Assembly (NCBI GenBank): GCA_947653235.1
Contig: CANTGH010000001.1
Coordinates: forward strand, 62,001 to 126,000
Length of the DNA stretch: 64,000 bases
Direction: 5' to 3'
From: an uncultured Clostridium sp.
GTDB lineage: Bacteria; Bacillota; Clostridia; TANB77; CAG-508
The notes below the pieces were generated by a model, which did no database searches, had not been told where the DNA came from, and saw only the letters and a list, made by a program, of their open reading frames with translations. Each line of letters opens with the position of its first letter. Position 1 is the stretch's first letter. A program made the translations under genes and the position numbers. This document shows positions 16,580-26,252 of the stretch, piece by piece.

Positions 16580-17662
16580 TCAACTTTCGCCAAACGTAAA
16601 TTCCCCAAAATCCAAATACGCGTATTTTTTTGTTTTGCTATGTAATGCCTTTTGAATGTCTTGCTGGGCCTCACTAGAAATTTCGCTAATACGTCTAACT
16701 TGAGAACCTATTTTCACCAAGGGATTGATATAGCGAACTTTTAGATTTTCAATATGTACACTATATTTTCCCACAGGTTTTTCATCGCTTTCTTGGATTT
16801 GCGTCGCATTTTTCCAGATGGCAAAACACTTCGAGGGGTTATCTTCTGGTAAATGTTCCATTTTTTCAATGATTTCTTTTTCAGAAAGTCTGTACAAATC
16901 CCCTTTATTGATCCACTTCTTCTCTAAACATTTTTTCAGAATGTCTGCTAAAAATTGCATCAAAAAAATTTGGGCATTACAATTATACACCATGGATAGT
17001 TCACTCATACCATGCACAAATCTCTCGGCCATTTCGATGTTTTGAAAACCCAGTTCAGGAAGACCTTCTTCGTTTGTCATAATCTGGATGTTTTGATACA
17101 TTTGTGCAATCTCTTTCACACTCCACAATTTTTTTCTGTACTTACCATCGCACCGAAACCATTTGAAAAAGTGTATTCTAGTCGGTCACTGGCAAGTCCG
17201 TGGTGTGTCATTATCCGCAATAGGATAACGATGATAGTCGTTCACTTCTTCGACTTTTATACCATCTCTTTCCAGCAATTTCATAATTTCTTTGGATTCC
17301 GTTATGATTTGCGTCGTTAAAGCTTCTGTGGTCTCCTGTGTTTCATAATCACCTTTTAAAAAGTCAATTGTGTGCTTAAAAGCAGGTGTAGCAATATCAT
17401 GAAAAAGACCAGCTAAAGTTTGTTTTTTATCTTGGGTAAAATGCCAAATAATCAATGCTACTCCTACACTATGATCCAAACTCGAATACCAATCATAAGG
17501 ACACAGTTTCGAATAAATCGTACCACAAGTGACACTAATCTGACTTTGTTTTTGCATTGGTGGTGTCGCAATATAATCCTCTAAAAATGTTGGTATTTCT
17601 GGTGATAAAATATGAAAATATAGTTTGATACTTTCCTTTAAATTCTCAAAATAGTGGTTCAT
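16580..17662 (-). CDS. HD-domain phosphohydrolase-like protein (CGGA +1 site and A7 -1 site)
   Basis: After two frame corrections this is a protein of about 360 residues. The N-terminal half has an HD domain: SSLDHSVGVALIIWHF (about 70-85) and AGLFHDIATPAFKHTIDFL (about 92-110), then EEVNDYHRYPIADNDTP. At 17200 the zero frame reads CCA-CGG-A then stops; skipping the C gives GLASDRLEYTFSNGF. A second break lies at a run of seven A's (17129-17135). Reading one A twice joins STEK to KLWSVKEIAQMY, the start of the intact C-terminal half. The start at 17662 lies inside the 3' end of rnr. Nucleotide hydrolysis is inferred from the fold. A true pseudogene is possible because of the second break. Confidence 0.6.
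17197..17200 (-). other. CGGA +1 recoding site 2
   Basis: ACA CCA CGG ACT TGC CAG TGA stops in frame zero. Omitting the C at 17200 gives CCA GGA CTT GCC AGT GAC CGA, which continues into SDRLEYT, expected for this HD family. Confidence 0.65.
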
Positions 17663-19643
17663 TTTCCTGCTCTTTCTCTCCTTCATTTTCTTCTACTAAT
17701 TCAAAACTAATTCGTCTCAATAACTTACTTGCTTCTATCACACGAATTTTGATACTGTCTCCGATTTTGAAAACACGGTTTGTGTGTTCTCCGATGAGTT
17801 GTTTTTTGTCTTCGTCATAAATATAATATTCATCCCCCATATTTTCAAATCGAATTAAGCCTTCTACGGTGTTTTCTAATTCCGCAAACATACCAAATGG
17901 CGTAATAGAAGAAATAATCGCTTCGTATTCTTCACCGACTTTGTTTTCCATATATTCGGCTTTTTTGATGGCTTCTGCTTCTCTTTCGGCTTTTGTGGCA
18001 ATGGTTTCACGTTCAGAGGAACTTTTGGCATATTTTTCACTATCTAGCTCGTATTGGGTTTTTAAACTTTCTCCTGCTTGCCAATATTCTGAAATCATGC
18101 GATGAATGAATAAATCAGGATATCTTCGAATCGGTGATGTAAAATGACAGTAAAATTTGCTAGCAATGCCAAAATGACCTTTGTTTTCGTTTTCGTATTT
18201 GGCTAATTTTAAAGTTCTTAAAATCAAATTGGAAACAACTCTTTCTTCTGGTTTGCCTTTAACTTGTGCTATAACCTTTGCAAATTCTGTTGGATGCACT
18301 TTTTCTTGATTGATATGAATTTTGAGCCCAAAATTCCATAAAAATTTATTTAGTTCTTTGACCTTTTCCAAATCTGGTTCTTCATGCACACGATAAATAA
18401 ATGGAAAATTCATCCAATAAAATTTTTCGGCAACGGTTTCATTGGCTGTTAGCATAAATTGCTCGATGATTTCGTTGGCAAAGGTGGTTTCATATTTTTT
18501 CACATCAACTGCTCGTCCGTTTTTATCCAAAATAATTTTACTTTCTGGAATATCTAAGTTCAAATAGCCAGATTTGACACGCCTATTTTTCAAAATATGT
18601 GCTAATTCTTCCATCAATTTAAAATCGGAAAGGTATTTTTGATATTGTTTCACCACGGTTTCATCCGAATTGGTCAAAATTTGGTTGACAGCTGTATACG
18701 ACATTCTTTCTGTCACACGAATAACCGATTTGTAAACATCGGATGCTATGACTTTTCCATTTGGCTCAATTTCCATCAAACAGGAAAGGGCTAAACGGTC
18801 TTGTCCTGCATTTAAACTACAAATTCCGTTGGAAAGTTCAAATGGAAGCATGGGAATGACACGATCAAATAAATACACACTGGTTCCTCGAAAAATAGCT
18901 TCATTATCCAAATTGGAACCTTTTTTGACATAATGACTGACATCTGCAATATGCACATCTAATAAATAATTGCCATGATCGTTTTTTCCTACCCAAACAG
19001 CGTCATCTAAATCTTTGGCATCTTCACCATCTATGGTAAAAATGTGCATGTCTGGTTTATTGCGCAAATCAATTCTATTTTTTCCGGGCATTATTTTCAA
19101 ATCTTTTTGGCTAATTTTTTGCGAAATACTTCTGGCTTCTTTTATAACTGGTTCTGGAAATTCGTTTGGTAAATCAAATTCTTTGATGACTGACAACAAA
19201 TCAATTCCTGCTTGATTAACATTCCCCAGCACTTCCACAATTTCGCCTTCGGCGTTTTTCCCTTTTTCTGGATATTTTATGATTTTGACTACGACTTTGT
19301 CATGATTTTTTGCCTTTTGGCTACGATTTTTGGCAATAAAAATATCAGTACCTAGTTTTTTATCATCTGGCACAACAAACCCAAAATTTCGGCTTTTTTG
19401 GAAAGTTCCTACTACCCTTTCTTTCTCGCGTTTTCGGATTTTGATGATTTTTCCTTCTGCACGTTTGTCACTTGTTTTGGGTGTTAAGATTTTGATTTCA
19501 ACAGTATCGCCATTTAAAGCCGTACCTACAAATGAAGAAGGAATAAAAATGTCTTCTGCTTCATTTTCTATTTCTACAAACCCAAATCCTTTTTCATTGG
19601 CACGAAATATGCCTATGATTTTTTTCTCTTTCTTTTTGCCCAT
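17646..19643 (-). CDS. rnr: Ribonuclease R
   Basis: This 665-residue 3'-5' exoribonuclease degrades structured RNA. Two N-terminal cold-shock-type domains (GIFRANEKGFGFVEIENE and GTFQKSRNFGFVVPDDK, residues about 10-135) precede the RNB catalytic domain. That domain starts DLRNKPDMHIFTIDGEDAKD and holds the metal-binding Asp cluster DGEDAKDLDDAV (about 208-219). A C-terminal S1 domain (VGEEYEAIISSITPFGMFAE, about 575-640) is followed by an acidic tail. It is about 40-100 residues shorter than many family members, with a reduced basic tail. It lies downstream of secG as in many Bacillota (smpB is not seen here). Confidence 0.93.
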   Translation of the reverse strand: MGKKKEKKIIGIFRANEKGFGFVEIENEAEDIFIPSSFVGTALNGDTVEIKILTPKTSDKRAEGKIIKIRKREKERVVGTFQKSRNFGFVVPDDKKLGTDIFIAKNRSQKAKNHDKVVVKIIKYPEKGKNAEGEIVEVLGNVNQAGIDLLSVIKEFDLPNEFPEPVIKEARSISQKISQKDLKIMPGKNRIDLRNKPDMHIFTIDGEDAKDLDDAVWVGKNDHGNYLLDVHIADVSHYVKKGSNLDNEAIFRGTSVYLFDRVIPMLPFELSNGICSLNAGQDRLALSCLMEIEPNGKVIASDVYKSVIRVTERMSYTAVNQILTNSDETVVKQYQKYLSDFKLMEELAHILKNRRVKSGYLNLDIPESKIILDKNGRAVDVKKYETTFANEIIEQFMLTANETVAEKFYWMNFPFIYRVHEEPDLEKVKELNKFLWNFGLKIHINQEKVHPTEFAKVIAQVKGKPEERVVSNLILRTLKLAKYENENKGHFGIASKFYCHFTSPIRRYPDLFIHRMISEYWQAGESLKTQYELDSEKYAKSSSERETIATKAEREAEAIKKAEYMENKVGEEYEAIISSITPFGMFAELENTVEGLIRFENMGDEYYIYDEDKKQLIGEHTNRVFKIGDSIKIRVIEASKLLRRISFELVEENEGEKEQENEPLF

Positions 19644-19677
19644 TTGATTTCCTTTCTAATTTGTTCACACAAAAGAT

Positions 19678-19702
19678 AAGGACACGATTTTTTCGTGCCC
19701 TT
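19678..19702 (-). terminator. Terminator between secG and rnr
   Basis: AAGGACACGA and TCGTGCCCTT (one G-T pair) form a 10-bp stem 10 bp after the secG stop codon. It may set the amount of rnr read-through. Confidence 0.7.
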
Positions 19703-19711
19703 AGTTGATTT

Positions 19712-19960
19712 TTACATCACATATAAAATATCAAGAACAATGGTTAGCAAAACAAAAACAATCATTAAACCAATGGTTGTTCGTTTCATTTTTCCTTCGG
19801 TCGTTCTTCCTTTATTTTTTTCGTAAAAATTATTAGCACCAGCTCCCATCACTGTTCCAGATGCTCCGCTATCTTCTTTTGACTGTTTTAAGATTAACAC
19901 AACCAAGATAGCACAGATAATAAAATATATTCCTATAATGATATTCTTTGCGATTTCCAT
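19712..19960 (-). CDS. secG: Preprotein translocase subunit SecG
   Basis: This 82-residue membrane protein of the SecYEG channel has two helices (residues about 5-25 and 60-80). They are joined by the conserved loop LKQSKEDSGASGTVMGAGANNFYEKNKGRTTEG, in which the Ser/Gly-rich part and the F-x-x-K-x-R-G-R-T-like block are typical. The start at 19960 follows GGAGG by 11 nt; an ATG nine codons upstream lacks a site. It has its own promoter. Confidence 0.93.
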   Translation of the reverse strand: MEIAKNIIIGIYFIICAILVVLILKQSKEDSGASGTVMGAGANNFYEKNKGRTTEGKMKRTTIGLMIVFVLLTIVLDILYVM

Positions 19961-20005
19961 TGTAAATAAACCTCCATTTTTTTCCATTTCATCTATTGTT
20001 TTTTT

Positions 20006-20034
20006 ATTATAACATACCTTTGCCTAAAAATCAA
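20006..20034 (-). promoter_or_regulatory. Sigma-A promoter for secG
   Basis: TTGATT (20029-20034), 17 bp and TATAAT (20006-20011) on the minus strand, about 45 bp before the secG start. Confidence 0.75.
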
Positions 20035-20045
20035 GCTTTTTTTCA

Positions 20046-21024
20046 TTATGGTAATAACGAACATTCAATATTTGTTTTTCCTGCTATTTCTCCATTTTTA
20101 TATTTCAAAATACTAACCGCTGGACCGCCTTCATATTTGGGGATTTCTATTAATATTTCCATAATGTTATCATTGTCAACATCTAGAATATTGACATTGT
20201 CTAAACTTAAATAATATTCTGCATTAGTCGTTTGATTCCATTTACTTTTCTCAATGTATGCTAAATCTGAAATAAGCTCTCCTACTGAATTGTAAAGTGA
20301 TATTTTTGAATATCCTGTTTTTTTATTGGCTAAAATGGTGACATATTCTTCTGTTCCATTCCCTTCTAAATCGACCAAAATCGTTTTTATCAAATCAAAT
20401 TCTTCTAATTTGCGATTGTTCTCTAAAACGACAGTTGGCAAACTATTGATAACTTTTATCGGATTTGGTATGGCTTGATAGCTCTCTGAAATAGCAACTT
20501 TTCCTATGCCTTCCATTTTCACTAAATTATCATAAATCGGCGTGCTTAGTTTTCCTAAAGTCGAATCCGTATAAGCAAAATTTTCATAGTTGTTATACGT
20601 AATCACATATTTATCTTTGTCTACACTTGTATTATCTATATATTTTAGTTCTACTTGATCCATTTTGGTAGTATCTAAAATTAAACCATTATATAAAACT
20701 ATTAGATTTTCATTCATCACTTTTCTATTACTCGCATCGGTTGCCTCTACTGTTGTAGAATTGGTCGTATTATTGGTGGTAACAACTGTATTTAAAAGAT
20801 TAGCAATTGTATCTACTTCTTCTGTTTGGTTGGATACCACATTCTTTTCCTCTGTCAAATTTTCTATTTTTCCACTATAATCTGATAAATTCATCATATA
20901 ATAAATCAATAACGCATTTCCTACAATTAATACAGCAATAATCATTAAACATACATTTCCGAAACGATTGAAAGTTTATTTTTTCACGTGGCTCTTCGGT
21001 TTGATTATCCTTTGTATCTTTCAT
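20046..21024 (-). CDS. Membrane-anchored extracytoplasmic protein, unknown function (CGGA +1 site)
   Basis: The restored 325-residue protein has a short charged cytoplasmic start (MKDTKDNQTEEPREK), one membrane helix (about residues 25-45) and a Thr/Asn-rich linker. The outer domain ends in a repeat-like block (LDVDNDNIMEILIEI) resembling FG-GAP/VCBS strand-loop sequences. The ATG at 21024 has a very strong ribosome site (GGAGGG, 4 nt). The frame breaks at TTT-CGG-A (20961). Omitting the C gives SFGNVCLMIIAVLIV and rejoins the membrane helix, whereas the zero frame reads 24 junk codons and stops. I recognise no named family. Confidence 0.6.
20958..20961 (-). other. CGGA +1 recoding site 3
   Basis: TCG TTT CGG AAA loses the membrane helix, whereas TCG TTT GGA AAT GTA keeps it. 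The strong ribosome site at the upstream ATG shows that translation does enter in the upstream frame. Confidence 0.65.
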
Positions 21025-21103
21025 AATTCCCTCCTCATCTGTAATGGCTTTATTGTAACATAACTTTCAAAAAAATAAAATACTTTTTGCAAAAAAATTA
21101 TAT

Positions 21104-21682
21104 TCACAACATAATTGGCCCAATTTGTTCTCCCTCTAAAGCATATTCTAAAGTTTTTGTGATATAACTAAAATCACATACGATCGAACGTGGCTTGGTA
21201 ATCGGATTATCTTGCTTAAATGGTACAAAATAATAATTTCTTCTATTTAACAATCTTCCAATATTTTCTGCCGCACCACTCAAACCATTATTGGTACTAA
21301 TACCAATCACAACAGGTCTTTCATTTCTTAAATGCGATTTTACTGCCATAGCTACTGGTGTATCGATTATATCATGACTAAGCCTTGCTATTGTATTTCC
21401 AGAACATGGTGCCACGATTAATATATCAAACATTTTCTTTGGTCCAATCGGTTCTGCGGTTTGAATGGTATGAATAATTTTATTTCCTGTCAATGCCTCT
21501 ATTTCATCAATAAAATCTTGTGCTTTTCCAAATTTTGTATCCAATTGATAACTGTTAAACGACATAATTGGAAAAACATGGCAACCCATTTTTACTAACT
21601 TTTCCATTTCTTTGATGGTTGCTCGAAATGTACAAAATGATCCAGTTAGACCATATCCAATATTTTTCCCAGCTAATTCCAA
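21104..21682 (-). CDS. spoVFB: Dipicolinate synthase subunit B
   Basis: Subunit B of dipicolinate synthase is a flavoprotein-fold partner that makes the spore-core chelator dipicolinic acid in the mother cell. The 192-residue protein starts ELAGKNIGYGLTGSFCTF, the conserved flavin-binding start of the SpoVFB/DpaB group. It continues with IVAPCSGNTIARLSHDIIDT (about 90-109) and VVIGISTNNGLSGAAENIG. The start is a TTG at 21682, 10 nt after GGAGG. The A subunit is not in the window. The gene marks the organism as a probable spore former. Confidence 0.88.
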   Translation of the reverse strand: MELAGKNIGYGLTGSFCTFRATIKEMEKLVKMGCHVFPIMSFNSYQLDTKFGKAQDFIDEIEALTGNKIIHTIQTAEPIGPKKMFDILIVAPCSGNTIARLSHDIIDTPVAMAVKSHLRNERPVVIGISTNNGLSGAAENIGRLLNRRNYYFVPFKQDNPITKPRSIVCDFSYITKTLEYALEGEQIGPIML

Positions 21683-21816
21683 AAAAACATAACCTCCTTT
21701 TTCATCAATTCAAGAATAGTTTCATCAGCTATATTATGACAAAATATTCTCTCTTATATTGTATGAAATTATGTTAATTTGGTTGTTTGTTTTTGGAAAT
21801 AAACTAAGATTTCATC

Positions 21817-22704
21817 TTATTTTTTAAGTATCTTTCGAATGGGAATTTCCACACACAATTCCAATTTTCGAATGATATTCAATAACTCAAATAAAACACT
21901 TTTCCACCTTCTTATATGATTGTATGTTTTATGATAATACATTTTACTACAAAACATTTCCTTCATCTTACGATAATAATTCATCGTTTTCCCAATTGTC
22001 TGACTTTCATAATGCACAAATTGAACATCATTGACACTAACAATTTTATACTGTTTTTCTTCTATTTTTTTTGCCAAAATGTCTTCTTCATAAAACAAAA
22101 ATACATTTTCATCAAACATGTCAATTTCCTTAAAAATTGGATATTTCACAATAAAAAATGCACCAGAAATCGCTTCGACCTCTAAAATTTTCTGACCATA
22201 TTCTTTTTCCGAATATTCACCAGCACGTAATTTTTTATAAAAAATGGCTTCCAAAAATCTAGTCGAATGAATCACATCTAACCAAAATGTTCTCATTTTC
22301 CATGCACTTCTTCGAATTGGTTGATGAGCAGCATTGACCATTCTTGGTGCTGCAATCGCTATTTTTTCATCGTCTTCTAGTACCTGTAAACATCTCTCAA
22401 TCGCTGATTCTTCGATGGCAATATCCACATTCGAAACAATGATATAATCATATATTTCATTTTGTTCCTCTAAATAGCGTACCCCAAAATTGTTCCCATA
22501 ACCATAACCGCCATTTTTTTTAGACTCCACCATGACAACCTTCTCATTCTGCACTTCCTTAAGAACATCTAAGCCATTTAACTCCGTAGATGCATTATCT
22601 ACGACTACAATTTTGTGTACATTTTCATATTCGCTTATCTTTTTGACATATTTTACAGTATTTTCTGCCTCGTTATAATTAACAACAATCATTGCAACTT
22701 TCAT
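21817..22704 (-). CDS. GT2 glycosyltransferase, rhamnosyltransferase-like
   Basis: A 295-residue inverting GT-A enzyme of family 2. It has a nucleotide-binding start VAMIVVNYNEAENTV, the VVVDNASTELNG segment, a DXD-like NVDIA near residue 95 and a substrate loop ISGAFFIVKYPIF. FDENVFLFYEEDILAKKI follows, with the ED catalytic-base region. This pattern matches WbbL/RfbF-type rhamnosyltransferases. It is the last gene of the polysaccharide locus, 18 bp downstream of galE. The donor is probably dTDP-rhamnose, given the rfb genes, but this is inferred. Confidence 0.8.
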   Translation of the reverse strand: MKVAMIVVNYNEAENTVKYVKKISEYENVHKIVVVDNASTELNGLDVLKEVQNEKVVMVESKKNGGYGYGNNFGVRYLEEQNEIYDYIIVSNVDIAIEESAIERCLQVLEDDEKIAIAAPRMVNAAHQPIRRSAWKMRTFWLDVIHSTRFLEAIFYKKLRAGEYSEKEYGQKILEVEAISGAFFIVKYPIFKEIDMFDENVFLFYEEDILAKKIEEKQYKIVSVNDVQFVHYESQTIGKTMNYYRKMKEMFCSKMYYHKTYNHIRRWKSVLFELLNIIRKLELCVEIPIRKILKK

Positions 22705-22722
22705 AAAAAAATCCATTCTTAC

Positions 22723-23721
22723 TTAATTTTTACTAGCAAAACGCCAAGCATCTTTGCACATCTGTTCAATATTTTTTTCTGCCTTCCAACCAAGCTCTTT
22801 TTCGGCTTTAGCTGGACTAGAATAACAAGCTGCCACATCTCCTGCCCTTCTTGATGCAATTTGGTAATTGATTTTTATGCCATTTGCTTTTTCAAAATTT
22901 TGAATAATATCTAAAACACTATAACCAGTACCTGTTCCAATATTATATTTATAAATTCCAGTTCCTTGATTCAACTTTCTGACTGCTTGCAAATGTGCTT
23001 TTGCCAAATCTACTACGTGAATATAATCACGAACCCCTGTTCCGTCTGGCGTATCATAATCATTTCCAAATACATTTAAAACTGGCAATTCTCCTTTGGC
23101 AACTTTTAAAATATAAGGCATTAAATTATTCGGAATTCCATTTGGTTCTTCTCCAATTAAGCCACTCTCATGTGCACCAATTGGATTAAAATAACGCAAA
23201 ATACCAATGCTCCAAGTATCGTCTGAAACATATACATCTTCTAAAATACGTTCAATCATATATTTGGAAGTCGCATATGGATTAGTTGTTTTTCCTGTTT
23301 CGAAAGTTTCATCCACTTGTGGACTTTGTGGAATACCATAAACAGTTGCAGTTGAGCTAAAAATAATCTTTTTCACTTGCTGTTTTTGCATGATTTTAAG
23401 CAAATTCAACGTAGTTCCTAAGTTCGTTTGATAATACAAAACTGGCTTTTCAACCGATTCACCAACTGCCTTCAAACCAGCACAATGAATAACACTATCT
23501 ATGGTATTTTCTGAAAAAATCTTGCCCATCAATGTTTCATCTGCACAATCACCAATATAGACCTGAATTTGCTTTTTGGCAATCTGTTCAATTCTATCCT
23601 TTACCTCCATTTTACTGTTATATAAATTGTCTACCACAATAACCTCATCGTTATTTTCCAACAATTCTACACAAATATGGGAACCTAAAAATCCCAAACC
23701 ACCTGTTACTAAAATTTTCAT
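22723..23721 (-). CDS. galE: UDP-glucose 4-epimerase
   Basis: A 332-residue short-chain dehydrogenase-type epimerase interconverting UDP-glucose and UDP-galactose (or the N-acetyl forms). It shows the NAD-binding GGLGFLGSH (residues about 8-16), VIHCAGLKAVGES, the catalytic YATSKYM (Tyr-x-x-x-Lys, about 148-154) and the GTGVRDYIHVVDLA block specific to GalE. The ATG at 23721 follows AAGGAGG by 6 nt. It sits in the polysaccharide locus and likely supplies UDP-Gal or UDP-GalNAc. Confidence 0.92.
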   Translation of the reverse strand: MKILVTGGLGFLGSHICVELLENNDEVIVVDNLYNSKMEVKDRIEQIAKKQIQVYIGDCADETLMGKIFSENTIDSVIHCAGLKAVGESVEKPVLYYQTNLGTTLNLLKIMQKQQVKKIIFSSTATVYGIPQSPQVDETFETGKTTNPYATSKYMIERILEDVYVSDDTWSIGILRYFNPIGAHESGLIGEEPNGIPNNLMPYILKVAKGELPVLNVFGNDYDTPDGTGVRDYIHVVDLAKAHLQAVRKLNQGTGIYKYNIGTGTGYSVLDIIQNFEKANGIKINYQIASRRAGDVAACYSSPAKAEKELGWKAEKNIEQMCKDAWRFASKN

Positions 23722-23739
23722 TTTTTCCTCCTTAATCAT

Positions 23740-23997
23740 ACATTAATTTTTACTATTTTATTTTTTCAAATCGCTTATTTGGGCTCTAATAGCCCCTTAT
23801 TAAGGTTTTTATCATCTTTTAATGATTTATGTCTACTCTTGTTATAAAAGGGTATTTCTAACCATTCTAACGCCTTGTTCAAAAAGTCATTTTTGGGATG
23901 TTATGTCTTTTTATGCCTCTAGAAACATCAAAAAGTGGTCTTATTTTCATTTCCAGTAACTTTTAGTCATTTATGTCTCTTTTTATGAAAAAATGGC
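23740..23997. other. 258-bp gap with short direct repeats
   Basis: No gene is seen. TTATGTCT occurs three times (23827, 23900, 23971). The first and third copies lie in similar 23-bp contexts (AGACATAAAT on the minus strand). A GGGCT/AGCCC hairpin lies at 23781-23795. The gap could hold a promoter for galE or the trace of an insertion. Confidence 0.35.
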
Positions 23998-25251
23998 TTA
24001 AAATTCGTTTTTTGATATTTGTTCTACTTTCTTAAAAATCACTTTTGTTACAATCGTATATAATCCAAATTGTATACTAAGTGTAATCGCACACGAAATA
24101 GCCGCTCCATCGATTTGTAAATTTTGTACCAGTAAATTTGAGCCAATCCAAGCTACTATCATGGTTATCACATAAACAATAAATTGAACAAAGGTACTAC
24201 GCATCGTGGTTAATAAAACCAAATTTACATAGGAAATTCCATACAAAATATACGAAGCCAAAATTATCGTTAAATGGATACGATAAGGGCGTAATTCCTT
24301 TCCATAAATCAAGCTTAGCACTTCTGGACCAATCACAAATGCTGCTATAGTCGCCAGTATTCCAAAACCAAAAACCACCATTTTTATTTTAAAAGAAATG
24401 GAACGAAAAGCTTTCATATCTTTCTTTTCGAATAATTCCTTTAATTTGCTCAAATACGGCATAAAAATAAATTGGGCAAACAATGTAATCACAGTTGCTG
24501 GCATCATGATGTAACCAAAAATCGCCTGAATATCTTCTGTTAAATAATTGTCAATCGCATATTTAGGTGCATTTAACACATAAATTCCAGCAAAAGAATT
24601 GGCAAAAACGAAAAATTCGGACTTAAAAATCTGCCATACATTTTGTTTGTCTACTTTCGTGTCAAAATCAATTAGCTTTTGACAAACAAAAATAAAATCA
24701 AATATTAGAATGATTCCTATATTAAATAAAACCATACTACAACAAGCTAAAATAAGATTATGCGTGATGTAATCTATGATTAAAAATATCAATAAGCCTC
24801 CCAATGACTTAATCGTAAGTGATTGACCTGATTTATATAAAAGTTCGTTTTTTTGCATAATCCCATACAATATCTCACTAAACGCTTCTGTGCCTTTATA
24901 TAAACAAAGCAAAATAAAAATTCGCGCTTTGTAAGGCGTGTATTGCTTTACCAGAACAAATAAAAAAGCAAGAAAAATCATTAAAATACACGTTATCGTT
25001 CGATTGACGATATAATCTTTGTCTTTTATTTTGTTTTCAATATCCGTTACTTGACAAATTCTGCCTGAATAGACACCGATTGTATATAAAATAAAAGCAG
25101 TTGCATAGGCAATCGAGAATATTCCAGCATCGCTTAGACCATTGATTCTGGTAACAATGATTAAGAAAAATAGCGAGTTAAAGGAATTTAGACCTGTTCC
25201 TGCTATGTTCCATATAAAGTTTTTTAAAAATATTTTTTTTTCGTTGGTCAT
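23998..25251 (-). CDS. Wzx-type polysaccharide flippase
   Basis: A 417-residue membrane protein with about 12 helices and the start of the MOP/Wzx superfamily (FLKNFIWNIAGTGLNSFNSL). It carries the IFSIAYATAFILYTIGVYSGRICQ region, typical of lipid-linked oligosaccharide flippases of low-GC bacteria. It would flip an undecaprenyl-linked sugar unit. Its presence next to an ABC-type exporter (Wzm/Wzt) is notable, because one polymer is normally exported by only one of the two routes. Confidence 0.8.
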   Translation of the reverse strand: MTNEKKIFLKNFIWNIAGTGLNSFNSLFFLIIVTRINGLSDAGIFSIAYATAFILYTIGVYSGRICQVTDIENKIKDKDYIVNRTITCILMIFLAFLFVLVKQYTPYKARIFILLCLYKGTEAFSEILYGIMQKNELLYKSGQSLTIKSLGGLLIFLIIDYITHNLILACCSMVLFNIGIILIFDFIFVCQKLIDFDTKVDKQNVWQIFKSEFFVFANSFAGIYVLNAPKYAIDNYLTEDIQAIFGYIMMPATVITLFAQFIFMPYLSKLKELFEKKDMKAFRSISFKIKMVVFGFGILATIAAFVIGPEVLSLIYGKELRPYRIHLTIILASYILYGISYVNLVLLTTMRSTFVQFIVYVITMIVAWIGSNLLVQNLQIDGAAISCAITLSIQFGLYTIVTKVIFKKVEQISKNEF

Positions 25252-25286
25252 TTTTGGATCCCTTCTTTGGATTTTTTTGAATTTTT

Positions 25287-26194
25287 TTATAGGATACCGA
25301 AGAAGAATAAGAGACGAAGGATCATATCGTCTATTATTTTTCGTCTTAGTTTATGCGGATAGAATGTTTTGCGTAGGGCTTTGAAAAAGTGATATTTTTC
25401 TTGCACAAAAATATCTAATAATTTTTGATTTTGGCTTGACAATTGATGATAAAACATTTTTTTATATTCTTGTTGTTGGATTTTGATGTCTTTCATGCCA
25501 TTATCTTTGAGTAATTTTTGGATACGCCATATCAATATCTTCCCTATGCCTTGTCCCTCTGCTGTGGCATTTTTTTGAAATCTTCTATACTGAACAACGG
25601 TTTCATCCGTGTATAAAACTTCTCCGAAGTCCACTACAAATCATATAGGTCCACCAATCGTGGAATAAACATTTTTCTGGAATATTTTCCAAAATCATTT
25701 CTTTCGCCCTTTGGTTAATGACCATAGTCATGCCTTGCGTGACACATTCATACAGCGAGTTTAAAAAAGAAAATGTTTTGTGTTTTTCTCCTTCACCGAT
25801 AAATTCCATTCTTTCATCATAATAATCAGAATTTCCAAAAGCTAGATTAGGCTTTGTAGAATCTGCTTGATTTAGCTGATTGACAGCTCGTTCAATTTTG
25901 TTCTCTAGCCAAATGTCGTCTTGGTCACAATAAGCATAATACTCTGCATTGGCTGTTTCTAGTAAGCGAAAAAAACTTTTGATAAAGCCAAGATTATTCC
26001 CTTCTGCTAAGCGAATATTCGAATAATTTCGCTCATATTCTTTCAAAATAGAAATCGTTGAATCAGTTGAACCATCGTCACGAATAACAATTTCTATGTT
26101 GGGATAGGTTTGTCCGCAAAATTGAGTCCAACTGTTCTTTCAAATATTTTTCACCATTATAGGTTGAAATCAGCACTGCTACTTTTTTTTCCAT
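25287..26194 (-). CDS. GT2 glycosyltransferase (two CGGA +1 sites)
   Basis: The gene reads as three pieces, which join into one 301-residue GT2 enzyme when the C of two CGGA tetramers is skipped. Piece one starts VAVLISTYNGEKYLKEQLDS. After 26116 it continues GQTYPNIEIVIRDDGSTDST and YCDQDDIWLENKI (the DXD-type site). After 25626 it continues GEVLYTDETVVQYRRF. All three pieces align with the rhamnosyltransferase-like GT2 at 39719-40690 (DSILEQSF, FSDQDDVWQKNKL, HDYWTALV, LLKYRQH). The start at 26194 has a GGAGAG ribosome site. Two independent breaks of the same type in one gene are strong evidence for recoding. Confidence 0.78.
25623..25626 (-). other. CGGA +1 recoding site 4
   Basis: GGA CTT CGG AGA enters a short tail and stops. 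GGA CTT GGA GAA GTT TTA continues the GT2 domain into YTDETVVQYR. Confidence 0.7.
26113..26116 (-). other. CGGA +1 recoding site 5
   Basis: ATT TTG CGG ACA leads to a stop within about 12 codons. ATT TTG GGA CAA ACC TAT gives ILGQTYPNIEI, the normal GT2 motif before the DDGS box. Confidence 0.72.
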
Positions 26195-26252
26195 GATTCT
26201 CTCCTTTGATGAAATAGTTATATCATACCTAAAAAAAAAAAGCAACAGACAC

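Noticed and set aside
23740-23997. CRISPR-like array from the TTATGTCT repeats
   Set aside because: Only three copies of 8 bp with unequal contexts and no cas genes.
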